Source: an uncultured Shewanella sp.
GTDB lineage: Bacteria; Pseudomonadota; Gammaproteobacteria; Enterobacterales; Shewanellaceae
NCBI RefSeq assembly: GCF_947501665.1
Contig: NZ_CANMWS010000013.1
Location: 90,499 to 154,498, forward strand
DNA: 64,000 nt
Direction of reading: 5' to 3'
Shown here: positions 1-7,865 of the stretch, in pieces
How positions within the stretch are numbered: the stretch's first letter is position 1
How the letters are laid out: each line of letters begins with the position of its first letter
Program-made: the position numbers and the translations under genes
The notes under the pieces: generated by a model
What the model was told of the DNA's origin: nothing
What the model saw: the letters and a program-made list of their open reading frames with translations, nothing else
Database searches by the model: none

Positions 1-413
1 AAGCCATTTGGTTTTAGTGTGGCGTAGAAGGTATTGAGTAATGGTTGAATATCTTTTATGTGGTGTAATGTCATTGACGAAATAATGCCATCAAATTGAT
101 TGTTATGATGATTTTTCCATTTATTGCTATCTATGTTTATAGGTAATATTTCTAGTTCGCACTGAAGGGTACACCGTTTATTTTCTAGCTGTTCATTCAT
201 TGATGGCGATATATCGATAGCGGTTATCTTGTTGACGAAAGGGGCGAGTCGCTCAAGTAATAACCCCGTACCCGAGCCAAAATCCATTATATGCATGGTG
301 GGCATTAATTGAATGTGATTGATGATGCCATGAGCAATATTATCGACATTATCTCGTCGTCGTTGTGCTTTATCATAAGTACTGGCTTTATTTTTAAAGC
401 GATCGTTTGCCAT
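1..413 (-). CDS. SAM-dependent methyltransferase (partial, runs off left edge)
   Basis: Reading leftward from ATG at 413, the frame stays open to the window edge, giving about 137 residues that begin MANDRFKNKASTYDKAQRRR. A class I methyltransferase SAM-binding motif is visible (MDFGSGTGLLLERLAP, about residues 39-54), followed by an acidic motif II region (ITAIDISPSMNEQL) and a motif like IISSMTLHHIKD, typical of UbiE/BioC-like methyltransferases (Methyltransf_11/12). The C-terminal half and stop lie outside the window, so the substrate cannot be inferred. An alternative ATG at 420 is in another frame. The downstream neighbour tyrP is on the same strand, about 1.3 kb to the right, i.e. upstream. 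Confidence 0.85.
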   Translation of the reverse strand, partial: MANDRFKNKASTYDKAQRRRDNVDNIAHGIINHIQLMPTMHIMDFGSGTGLLLERLAPFVNKITAIDISPSMNEQLENKRCTLQCELEILPINIDSNKWKNHHNNQFDGIISSMTLHHIKDIQPLLNTFYATLKPNG

Positions 414-560
414 AGGGCATACATACATTTTTATTGAAGCGATAAATCAAGTATAGCGTTTAGCGTATAGGCAGGATAAAGCCGTTTAAATAACAGGAGG
501 CACTGTTGTGACTCCTGTTATTTATCAGCTTAAACAGGTGAGTTGATTATGAGACAATGT

Positions 561-1715
561 TTATAAGTACTGCACTAACAGCATTAAACTGCCAAAGAGT
601 AATAAGGTAAACATGGCGGGCATACCGCCTCCTGCTTGGTAAATATGCTCGCTAAAAGCTTTTTTTCTGACGTTTATGACCATCACCATAGGAATGAAAA
701 TCGCTAAGAAAACCAAAATAATTCCCGCGTAGCTTAATGTATTTAAGAATTGCTCTGGGGCCAATATTGCTCCTGCTAATGGCAAAATAAAGGTCATTAT
801 AAAGGTGATGACCTTGGTACTTTTTATCACATCGGTATTTTGATCAAACAGTGCTAACGCCACTCCAAGAAAAGAGGTCAATAAGGCTAATGCTGTAAAA
901 ACTGAGAGGATCAGTTCAAGATTTTTATATTGGATACTCAAGGCTGTGATTAGCTCTGATACATTGGCAAAGTGTAGTAATTGCTCTGGTGCTAGATTGC
1001 CAACAACGGCATAAAGCCACAATAGATAGCATACGAGCGGAATGATGGAACCTAGCAGTAACATATTTCTGAGTTCATGTTTACTGGATTCTTTGTTATA
1101 AGTGGCGAGGGATGGGATCACCACTAAAAAACAAAAACTGGTAAAAAGCACTGAGCTGGTTTTAACTAACGCCAGATTATCATGGGTGACCACTTGGGTT
1201 AGGCTGCTCAATGATAGGTTAGGCGCTAAATACATTAAAGTGGTGAGTAGGGCTAATAACATGGCTGCAAAAAGCAGCCTATTAAACTTGTCGATGACAG
1301 CTGTGCCGCGGGATACGATCAGGCCAGTGATCAGGGTAAAGCTGATCTGGGCGGTGGTTTTGCTTAAGTTAAAGTCAAAGCTGGTGGCAATGTTTTGAAT
1401 AAGATCGCCAGCGCCAATAATATACGCCATCATTAGGCAAACCAATAATGCATAGAGTAATATGTTAGTGACGAGCTGCCCGCTGACTCCGAGGGTATCT
1501 CTGGCGACGTTACTCATACTGACGCCACGGCCGACTTTCACGCTGGCTTCTAACAATAGCAATGCCGCATAAGTGGTGCCAAGCCAAATAAATAACATGA
1601 GTAGTGTGGCCCATAATAGGCCAAATTGCGCCAGTACCATGGGAATGGCGAGCATGCCTGCCCCTAATGCGGTTCCTGCAATGATCAGCGAGCTGCCGAC
1701 AAGTTTAAGTTTCAC
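561..1715 (-). CDS. tyrP: Aromatic amino acid permease, TyrP/Mtr family
   Basis: An inner-membrane proton symporter of the hydroxy/aromatic amino acid permease (HAAAP) family, about 384 residues with roughly 11 hydrophobic segments. The N-terminal family signature (GSSLIIAGTALGAGMLAIPM) matches TyrP of E. coli (GSVFIVAGTTIGAGMLAMP). I place the start at GTG 1715 because a CGGAG ribosome-binding sequence lies about 8 bases upstream and this aligns with the usual TyrP N-terminus; an upstream ATG at 1754 would add 13 untypical residues. Tyrosine is the likely substrate but tryptophan or phenylalanine cannot be excluded. It stands alone, without an aromatic catabolic operon directly beside it, although kynA/kynU (tryptophan catabolism) lie 19 kb away. 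Confidence 0.85.
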   Translation of the reverse strand: MKLKLVGSSLIIAGTALGAGMLAIPMVLAQFGLLWATLLMLFIWLGTTYAALLLLEASVKVGRGVSMSNVARDTLGVSGQLVTNILLYALLVCLMMAYIIGAGDLIQNIATSFDFNLSKTTAQISFTLITGLIVSRGTAVIDKFNRLLFAAMLLALLTTLMYLAPNLSLSSLTQVVTHDNLALVKTSSVLFTSFCFLVVIPSLATYNKESSKHELRNMLLLGSIIPLVCYLLWLYAVVGNLAPEQLLHFANVSELITALSIQYKNLELILSVFTALALLTSFLGVALALFDQNTDVIKSTKVITFIMTFILPLAGAILAPEQFLNTLSYAGIILVFLAIFIPMVMVINVRKKAFSEHIYQAGGGMPAMFTLLLFGSLMLLVQYL

Positions 1716-2377
1716 GAAAAATACTCCGAGGTGAAATTGGCGATAATTAAGCATAAAAGGCGGCTAATCTAGCATGCCTTGGCGGGTTGGGATAGGCGCG
1801 ATAGGTCTGAGTTTATGTTTTTAACTGTGTTAAAAAGTGTAAAACGGCAGATTAACAATCTCGTTGAGGAGTGGCCTTTTCAATGAAGGTTGGTGGTTAT
1901 TTTTTGTTGATTAAGCTTCGCTTAATGGAAGATCGTGAGTTCCCACTCACACTGGGCCAAAAGGGGATCAACAGCAATCCCCTCTTGGATCACCTTTGCC
2001 GTCCCAGACGAAGTTAAGCACCTCACTATTTTATTCTCAGTCAACGCTATCGCCTCATATTCGTCTCTGATGTTTAGGACTAACAAATGTCGTGGTGACA
2101 GGGACGTCAAGGAACGACCTTGACTCAACTAAGGCTATCTCGGCATCCCTGCCGAGCTCACGCTATGACTGATAAAATAATTTCGGAAACTTCGATGGGG
2201 AATGAAGAGCAAAAGCTGTGAATTGCTTCGCAACGGGTATATTTTAAAAATGGTATAATTTAATTTATTGTTTAAAACAATTGCTTATTTCGATTTCAAT
2301 GATGTTATTTAACACAAGTGTAAGAATAAATACTTAGAAGGTTATTACGGGTAAGTCATGAAGCTTCAGGAGAACAA
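1716..2377. other. Intergenic stretch with a GC-richer, hairpin-rich island
   Basis: No confident gene. A short minus-strand frame (1922-2128, 68 codons) is open but resembles nothing I recognise. Within 1933-2156 there are several short perfect hairpins: GTGAGT/ACTCAC (1935-1950, loop TCCC), AGGGGAT/ATCCCCT (1962-1983), GTCAAGG/CCTTGAC (2106-2124) and CTCGGCA/TGCCGAG (2139-2156, loop TCCC). The island is visibly GC-richer than the AT-rich DNA on either side. It may be a repeated element, a decayed gene or a structured RNA. Confidence 0.4.
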
Positions 2378-2830
2378 ATGCTAAATTTCATTCTAAATTT
2401 ATTTGGTGATAAGACTAAGTTTAACGAGCTTAATCTCATAGTTAATGAAAATGAAAATAGTGAGCGATTACTCAATCAAAGACTATTGGAAAAAGTTAAT
2501 GAATTAGAAAGAGCTTTAAATAAACATTTCGGTACACGTGGCTTGATTAAATTTTTTGACATAAATGAAAATCGATATCGCAGAGTTCCTCCAATCCATA
2601 TTGAAGCCAATTACCAAGATTGGAAAAGTTTTTCTAAAGAGAAAAATATTAATTTAATGATTTTCTTTAATCTTAAAAAAAAGATCCATACAGAAGTTTT
2701 TGTTGCTGAATATCATGAAGTTGATATTGATTTAAAGTTAGGAAATTTTACAACCAGTGATACTCATGAGTTTGTTTGTGCTTTAGAGGAATTGGTATAT
2801 GATAATTTACAAGCTCAAAATCCAAAGTAA
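2378..2830 (+). CDS. Hypothetical protein, 150 residues
   Basis: A soluble, lysine/asparagine/glutamate-rich protein with no signal peptide or membrane segment. Residues about 15-50 are strongly charged with a heptad-like leucine pattern (LLNQRLLEKVNELERALNKH), suggesting a short coiled coil. A weak ribosome-binding site (CAGGAG) sits 9 bases before the ATG. I do not recognise a family. Base composition is very AT-rich compared with the glyS/glyQ block, which together with the neighbouring GNAT fragment suggests acquired DNA. Confidence 0.6.
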   Translation: MLNFILNLFGDKTKFNELNLIVNENENSERLLNQRLLEKVNELERALNKHFGTRGLIKFFDINENRYRRVPPIHIEANYQDWKSFSKEKNINLMIFFNLKKKIHTEVFVAEYHEVDIDLKLGNFTTSDTHEFVCALEELVYDNLQAQNPK

Positions 2831-2870
2831 TGATTTTTATAATCATCAATCTTGAATGTGAAGCGTATAA

Positions 2871-3239
2871 AAATATAAAGTTTGCGCATTTTATACGATT
2901 GCACCAAGTTCAATTAGTCGTGATACCTTGCCATTATCAATAGCTAGCGCAATGGCTAAAAAATTACCACGTTATCCTATTCCTGTTTTTCTTTTAGCTC
3001 AACTTGCCGTTCATAAAGCGTTCCATGGAAGTGGCTTAGGGAAAGTCAGTCTAATCAAAGCATTGGAATATCTTTGGGAAATAAACGCTCATATGAGAGC
3101 TTATGCCATTGTTGTTGATTGTTTAACTGAACAAGCGGAATCATTTTACGCAAAATATGGTTTTGAGATCCTGTGTGAAATTAATGGTCGTGTCAGAATG
3201 TTCATCCCCATGAAAACTGTGGGTCAGTTATTTTCTTAG
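2871..3239 (+). pseudogene. Truncated GNAT acetyltransferase (TacT/AtaT-like toxin remnant)
   Basis: The open frame begins right after an in-frame stop (2868) and reads KYKVCAFYTIAPSSISRDTLP before RYPIPVFLLAQLAV. The family continues YTLS..SI..DLP...RYPIP..LLARLAVD, so the reading starts in the middle of a GNAT toxin domain. The acetyl-CoA loop (HGSGLG) and the C-terminal FYAKYGFE tyrosine are present; about the first 60-70 residues of a normal GNAT toxin are absent. No DUF1778-type antitoxin precedes it; the unknown 150-residue gene takes that place. The only possible start inside (TTG near 2928) cuts the domain, so I call it a remnant. Confidence 0.7.
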
Positions 3240-3520
3240 TTTAATTGATTGAGTATGGTTTTGTAAAAAGCACATAATGAAAACCCCAGATGAGCTTTCG
3301 GCTTCGGCTTTTTATTAGCGTTTCACTTTTCGGCTTTGGCTCTTTGTTAGCGTTCCACTTTTCGGCTGAGGGCTCGCTATTTACACGCTGAAGGCTCTTC
3401 ACTTGGCTGAGGCTCCTGCTTATTAGCGTTCCACTTTTCGGCTGAAGTTTTTTACTTAGTTGAAGGCCTTTTATTTAGCTGAAGGCTCTTGCTATTGATA
3501 CGCTGAGGGCTCTATATAGA
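3240..3520. repeat. Degenerate short direct repeats between GNAT remnant and glyS
   Basis: A 23-bp unit starting TTAGCGTTCCACTTTTCGGC occurs at 3315-3337 (variant), 3347-3369 and 3423-3445 (the last two identical). Between and after these copies a shorter motif, GCTGA(A/G)GGCTC, recurs at irregular 20-35 bp spacing up to 3512. No reading frame covers the region. It looks like a decaying tandem array and its function is unknown. Confidence 0.55.
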
Positions 3521-3551
3521 AGGCTCACTTTTTATGATTAAAAGTGAGCCT
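3521..3551 (-). terminator. Hairpin downstream of glyS
   Basis: A perfect 12-bp stem AGGCTCACTTTT/AAAAGTGAGCCT with a 7-base loop begins 21 bases past the glyS stop codon. On the glyS strand it is not followed by a clear T run, so it could be an RNA-stabilising hairpin rather than a classical terminator. Confidence 0.55.
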
Positions 3552-3571
3552 GACTCTGCAATGATTAAAAA

Positions 3572-5644
3572 CTAGCCTTGCAAGAGGGAGATATCGGCGG
3601 CGTGTAAGAACTCGTTACGCAGCTGAGTGAGTAACGCTAAACGATTATTCTTAAGAGCGATATCATCCGACATGACCATGACATCTTCAAAGAAGGTGTC
3701 GACGCTGTCACGCAATGCCGCCAATAAGCTTAAGGCTTGTTGGTAATCACCCGATGCAAACAAAGGGGCAAGCTGTGGTTGCAGCGCGGCTAATTGTTTA
3801 GCCAAGGCGATTTCAGCGGCTTCGTTAAGCAAACTGGTATTAATACTGCTGGGTAGTTCACCTTCCACTTTTGCTAAGATGTTCGATACACGCTTATTCG
3901 CAGCAGCGAGTGATGCGGCCTCTTCAAGTGCTCTGAAGTGAGTGACCGCTTGAATACGGCTATCAAAATCAGCAGGCTTGGTCGGGCGACGCGCCAGTAC
4001 CGACAAAATAACATCGACATTGATGCCTTTATCTTGATACCAAGCACGAAAACGTGCCATGAAGAACTCTAATACTTGTTCGCTGGTTTTTTCGTTGCTT
4101 AAGTTGGTACCGTGCAGCTCCTGAGCTTTGGCAATGAGCTCGACTAAATCAAGGGGCAGCTTGTTGTCGACGATAATGCGCAAAATACCGATGGCGGCAC
4201 GTCTGAGTGCGAAAGGATCGGCGGCGCCTTTAGGGGCTTGGCCAATACCGAAAATACCCACTAAGGTATCGAGTTTTTCAGCGAGTGCTAGGGCAATGCT
4301 CACAGGCTCTGTCGGCACAGTATCACCAGAGAACTTAGGCTTGTATTGAGCTTCAATCGCTTTGGCGACGGCTTCAGTTTCACCATCGAGGCGAGCATAG
4401 TGCATGCCCATTGTGCCTTGAATATCGGTGAACTCCATAACCATGTTACTCATCAAATCAGATTTTGAGAGTAATCCGGCGCGGACGGCGTCGGTTTCAT
4501 TAGCATTAATGAGTGGCGCAATAAACCCCGCTAGCGCTGATATACGCTCAACTCTTTGCTTTAATGTGCCAAGCTGTTTTTGGAAGACCACACTCGTTAA
4601 GCTGTCAAGACGTGACTCAAGGCTCTGCTTTTTGTCTGTTTCAAAGAAAAATTCAGCGTCGGCTAAACGAGGACGAACCACTTTCTCGTTACCTGAGATA
4701 ATTTGCTCGGGATCTTTGGACTCAATATTAGTGACAAAAATAAAGTGCGGTAATAATGCGCCTTTGTTATCAAAAACTGGGAAATACTTTTGATCGCCTT
4801 TCATGGTATAAACCAAGGCTTCTGCAGGCACATCGAGGAACTTTTCTTCAAAGTTGGCCGTTAATACCACAGGCCACTCAACCAATGAGGTGACTTCCTC
4901 TAGTAAGTCATCTTCAAGATCGGCGACACCATTGATTTTTAATGCAGCGGCTTGAGCATCGGCTTGGATGATCTGTTTACGAGCCTCATAATCGGCGAGC
5001 ACTTTACCTTGCTCTTTTAGGGCGTGTAGGTAGTTGTCGGCATGATCGAGCTCAAAGCTTGATTGCCCCATGAAGCGATGGCCACGAATGATACGGTTAG
5101 ACTTGACGCCTAATAGCTCACCTTGAATGAGCTCCTTGCCAAGTAACATAGTGACTGTGTGAACTGGGCGAATAAACTGGGTCTTGTTACTGCCCCAACG
5201 CATGGGTTTAGGTATAGGCAATTTATCCAGTGCGCGCTGGGCCATGGCAGGAACCAGTGATTGAGTTGCAACACCCACCACAGCGGCTTTGTGAAGTAGC
5301 CATTCTCCTTTGTCTGTCACTAGGCGTTCAGCTTGTTCAACATTGATGCCATTACCACGGGCCCAACCTTGAGCGGCTTTAGTAGGATTCTCTTCACTAT
5401 CAAATGCTTGTGCGATTGCTGGGCCACGTTTTTCAACGATTTTATCTTGTTGAGCGGTAGCCAAGCCTTGAATAGAAAAAGCCAAACGGCGCGGCGCAGC
5501 GTACCATTGACTGGATTCAAAATTAAGCTCAGCTTTACCAAGTTCTTCTTTGAAGTTATTCAAAAAAGCTGTAGCGAGCGTGCGCAGCGCTTTTGGTGGT
5601 AATTCTTCGGTTCCTACCTCAATGAGTAAGTTTTCAACGTTCAT
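3572..5644 (-). CDS. glyS: Glycine--tRNA ligase beta subunit
   Basis: Beta subunit of the bacterial alpha2-beta2 glycyl-tRNA synthetase, which recognises tRNA(Gly) and supports the catalytic alpha subunit in the cytoplasm. 690 residues against 689 in E. coli. The characteristic N-terminus ([15 protein letters not shown], residues 7-21) and the conserved stretches [13 protein letters not shown] and RGHRFMG are present, with the helical C-terminal anticodon-binding region intact. It follows glyQ after 11 bases, so the two are one operon transcribed leftward. Confidence 0.97.
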   Translation of the reverse strand: MNVENLLIEVGTEELPPKALRTLATAFLNNFKEELGKAELNFESSQWYAAPRRLAFSIQGLATAQQDKIVEKRGPAIAQAFDSEENPTKAAQGWARGNGINVEQAERLVTDKGEWLLHKAAVVGVATQSLVPAMAQRALDKLPIPKPMRWGSNKTQFIRPVHTVTMLLGKELIQGELLGVKSNRIIRGHRFMGQSSFELDHADNYLHALKEQGKVLADYEARKQIIQADAQAAALKINGVADLEDDLLEEVTSLVEWPVVLTANFEEKFLDVPAEALVYTMKGDQKYFPVFDNKGALLPHFIFVTNIESKDPEQIISGNEKVVRPRLADAEFFFETDKKQSLESRLDSLTSVVFQKQLGTLKQRVERISALAGFIAPLINANETDAVRAGLLSKSDLMSNMVMEFTDIQGTMGMHYARLDGETEAVAKAIEAQYKPKFSGDTVPTEPVSIALALAEKLDTLVGIFGIGQAPKGAADPFALRRAAIGILRIIVDNKLPLDLVELIAKAQELHGTNLSNEKTSEQVLEFFMARFRAWYQDKGINVDVILSVLARRPTKPADFDSRIQAVTHFRALEEAASLAAANKRVSNILAKVEGELPSSINTSLLNEAAEIALAKQLAALQPQLAPLFASGDYQQALSLLAALRDSVDTFFEDVMVMSDDIALKNNRLALLTQLRNEFLHAADISLLQG

Positions 5645-5655
5645 TTATTTTACCT

Positions 5656-6561
5656 CTACTTACACATTGGGAAGCCAAGGGCTTCACGGGCTTGATAATA
5701 AGACTCAGCAACACCTTTTGCCAATGTGCGAACACGTAAAATATAACGTTGGCGTTCAGTGACTGAAATAGCATGACGGGCATCGAGTAAGTTAAAAGCA
5801 TGGGAGGCTTTCATCACTTGCTCATAAGCAGGTAACGGCAAAGGTTTTTCTAGTGCTAATAATTTTTGGCAGGCTTTTTCGCAATCATCAAAGGTGCGGA
5901 ACAACACATCAACATCGGCATGGTCAAAGTTATAGGTAGATTGTTCTACTTCATTTTGATGAAAAATATCCCCATAAGTTACGCGACCCATTGGGCCGTC
6001 AGTCCACACAAGATCGTAGACACTGTCGACTTCTTGAATGTACATGGCAAGGCGTTCTAAGCCATAGGTGATTTCACCAGTAACGGGGCTACATTCAATA
6101 CCGCCAACTTGTTGGAAGTAAGTGAATTGTGATACTTCCATCCCGTTAAGCCAAACTTCCCAGCCTAGACCCCAAGCGCCAAGGGTAGGTGACTCCCAGT
6201 TATCTTCGACAAAACGGATATCGTGGACTTGTGTATCCACGCCGAGTGCTTCAAGAGATCCTAAATACAGTTCTTGAATATTGTCTGGTGACGGTTTTAA
6301 AACCACCTGAAACTGATAATAATGTTGTAAGCGGTTAGGGTTTTCACCATAACGGCCATCAGTGGGGCGACGACACGGTTGGACGTAAGCGCTGCTCATT
6401 GGCTCTGGGCCTAATGAACGTAAGAAAGTTTGAGGGTGAAATGTACCCGCGCCTACTTCCATGTCTAAGGGTTGTACTATTGCGCAACCTTGCTGCGCCC
6501 AATATTCTTGCAGGGTAAGAATAAAGCCCTGAAATGTTTTTACGTCGTGTTTGGTCGTCAT
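5656..6561 (-). CDS. glyQ: Glycine--tRNA ligase alpha subunit
   Basis: Catalytic alpha subunit of tetrameric glycyl-tRNA synthetase (class IIc); forms glycyl-adenylate. 301 residues (E. coli 303). Signature blocks are intact: [36 protein letters not shown] and [13 protein letters not shown]. First gene of the glyQ-glyS operon. A TATAAT box at 6598-6603 (minus strand) lies a suitable distance upstream. Confidence 0.97.
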   Translation of the reverse strand: MTTKHDVKTFQGFILTLQEYWAQQGCAIVQPLDMEVGAGTFHPQTFLRSLGPEPMSSAYVQPCRRPTDGRYGENPNRLQHYYQFQVVLKPSPDNIQELYLGSLEALGVDTQVHDIRFVEDNWESPTLGAWGLGWEVWLNGMEVSQFTYFQQVGGIECSPVTGEITYGLERLAMYIQEVDSVYDLVWTDGPMGRVTYGDIFHQNEVEQSTYNFDHADVDVLFRTFDDCEKACQKLLALEKPLPLPAYEQVMKASHAFNLLDARHAISVTERQRYILRVRTLAKGVAESYYQAREALGFPMCK

Positions 6562-6900
6562 TGTTACTGCGCCAGGCCTTAATAGAAAATGGGACTGATT
6601 ATACCCTATGTCGGTTATTTTTTACCAGATGTGGCGGGAGTAAGTTCGATATAGATCAATAATGAGAGCAAGGGGTTCTTGTCGAAGGTGTTAGGGTGAC
6701 CTCATTTGGCTGTTTGATATTGTTTAATAGACGTAAAGGTTAACGTTTGATTCGGTATTTCAACTCCCTTCGTCATTGTATATTGATTTAGCTATATATC
6801 ATTCAATGTAATTGAAACTTAAGGTTACACTATAGAAAACTCAATATTTTTTTATCTTATATAATTAAAGTGTGGTGAATAATATAAGGTTTAAACCATT
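6562..6900. other. Divergent intergenic region glyQ / small PAS-like gene
   Basis: About 340 bases holding the glyQ promoter on the left. At 6780-6796 there is one copy of ATATTGATTTAGCTATA, identical over 17 bases to the right terminal repeat of the MITE-like element at 22887-23152. No matching partner repeat was found nearby, so this may be a solo end or remnant. Confidence 0.45.
6598..6626 (-). promoter_or_regulatory. Putative glyQS promoter
   Basis: On the minus strand a perfect TATAAT (6598-6603) lies about 37 bases upstream of the glyQ start. The matching -35 (GGTAAA or TGGTAA, 6621-6627) is weak. No T-box leader is visible. Confidence 0.45.
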
Positions 6901-7134
6901 ATGTTTAGCGTTCATTGTTGTCAGTTCACTCATACAATCGAAAAAATGAGTCAATATTGTCGTAAGCATCATTGGGGTATTGCTCAATGGTGTGTATCTA
7001 AGCATAAATTAACCTATGGAAATGATGCTTTTACTGAATTATTTCATCTTCCAAGCGATTTAGTTGTGAATGAGTCAAATGAAGCTGATAAACATAATGA
7101 TGAAGAAGTCGCGGATAGCGAATCTTTGCATTAG
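6901..7134 (+). CDS. Small hypothetical protein with PAS-like segment
   Basis: 77 residues, soluble, Cys- and His-rich at the start (CCQFTHTIEKMSQYCRKHH) and very acidic at the end (SNEADKHNDEEVADSES). The middle (WGIAQWCVSKHKLTYGNDAF, then TELFHLPSD) resembles the start of a PAS fold, where the pattern is G-hydrophobic...-YxNxAF-xx-hydrophobic-F. It is far too short for a full PAS domain. No strong ribosome-binding site precedes the ATG. Same strand as tag, 68 bases upstream. Function unknown. Confidence 0.5.
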   Translation: MFSVHCCQFTHTIEKMSQYCRKHHWGIAQWCVSKHKLTYGNDAFTELFHLPSDLVVNESNEADKHNDEEVADSESLH

Positions 7135-7202
7135 CGTTTTTATTTTCAGTTAACTGAGTTATTTTAGAGGGATGATTTTGATAATGAGTCAAGGAAGCTT
7201 AA

Positions 7203-7766
7203 ATGGATGTAAAACGTTGCGGTTGGGTGAGTTCAGATCCTCAATATTTAGAATATCATGACAAAGTGTGGGGAAGACCCGTTTATGATAGTCGAGAGTT
7301 ATTTGAAAAATTATGCTTAGATGGACAGCAAGCCGGTTTATCTTGGTTGACGATTTTAAAAAAACAAGCGAATTATGAAGCGGCTTTTGCGCAATTTTAT
7401 CCTGCTAAAATTGCTTTATTTGATGATAAGAAAGTTGAAGAGTTAATGCAAAACGCAGGCATTGTGCGTAATCGTTTAAAAGTGAATTCAATTATAAAAA
7501 ATGCACGGGCTTATATGGCCTTCACAAATGCAGGCAATGATTTTTCCGATTTTTTATGGGATTTTGTTGGTGGTGAAGTCAGATATAATGCTTTTGTTCA
7601 TGGCTCTGAAATTCCTGCGCAAACGTCTGAATCGGTTGCGATGTCAAAAGCGTTAAAAAAATTAGGTTTTAATTTTGTTGGTCCGACAATTTGTTATGCA
7701 TTTATGCAGGCTGTGGGTATGGTGAACGACCATACTTTAGATTGTTTTTGTTATAGCGAAGGTTAG
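7203..7766 (+). CDS. tag: DNA-3-methyladenine glycosylase I
   Basis: Excises N3-methyladenine from alkylated DNA in base excision repair. 187 residues (E. coli Tag 187). It begins MDVKRCGWVSSDPQYLEYHD; the zinc ligands are recognisable as C6 and H19 near the N-terminus and as the HTLDCFC motif near the C-terminus. The substrate-pocket segment (GLSWLTILKK) and the helix-hairpin-helix region (GIVRNRLKVNSIIKNA) are intact. Ribosome-binding site AAGGAAG lies 6 bases before the ATG. It converges with the amidohydrolase gene at 7866 over a shared palindromic terminator. Confidence 0.96.
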   Translation: MDVKRCGWVSSDPQYLEYHDKVWGRPVYDSRELFEKLCLDGQQAGLSWLTILKKQANYEAAFAQFYPAKIALFDDKKVEELMQNAGIVRNRLKVNSIIKNARAYMAFTNAGNDFSDFLWDFVGGEVRYNAFVHGSEIPAQTSESVAMSKALKKLGFNFVGPTICYAFMQAVGMVNDHTLDCFCYSEG

Positions 7767-7798
7767 TTTTTCATTTAATATACGAAACATGAGTGTAA

Positions 7799-7834
7799 AA
7801 AAGCAGAATGTTCCACGTGGAACATTCTGCTTTT
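7799..7834. terminator. 36-bp perfect palindrome, bidirectional terminator with embedded parS
   Basis: The arms AAAAGCAGAA (7799-7808) and TTCTGCTTTT (7825-7834) flank the 16-bp palindrome TGTTCCACGTGGAACA, making a perfect 36-bp inverted repeat. With A-run and T-run ends it can terminate both tag (plus) and the convergent amidohydrolase gene (minus). The core is also a perfect ParB-binding site. Confidence 0.75.
7809..7824. promoter_or_regulatory. parS: parS site 1 (ParB centromere site)
   Basis: TGTTCCACGTGGAACA, a perfect 16-bp palindrome identical to the high-affinity parS sequence known from Pseudomonas and close to the general bacterial consensus TGTTTCACGTGAAACA. Three identical copies occur in this window, within 4 kb. 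ParB bound at such origin-proximal sites nucleates the partition complex. Confidence 0.85.
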
Positions 7835-7865
7835 CAGTCTCTACTTGAATGAGTACAGGGTATGC

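Noticed and set aside
1922..2128. Minus-strand frame of 68 codons as a gene
   Set aside because: No recognisable family or good ribosome-binding site, and it lies within a hairpin-rich island; treated as part of that element.
3240..3520. CRISPR array
   Set aside because: Repeat units vary in length and spacing and there are no uniform spacers or cas genes.
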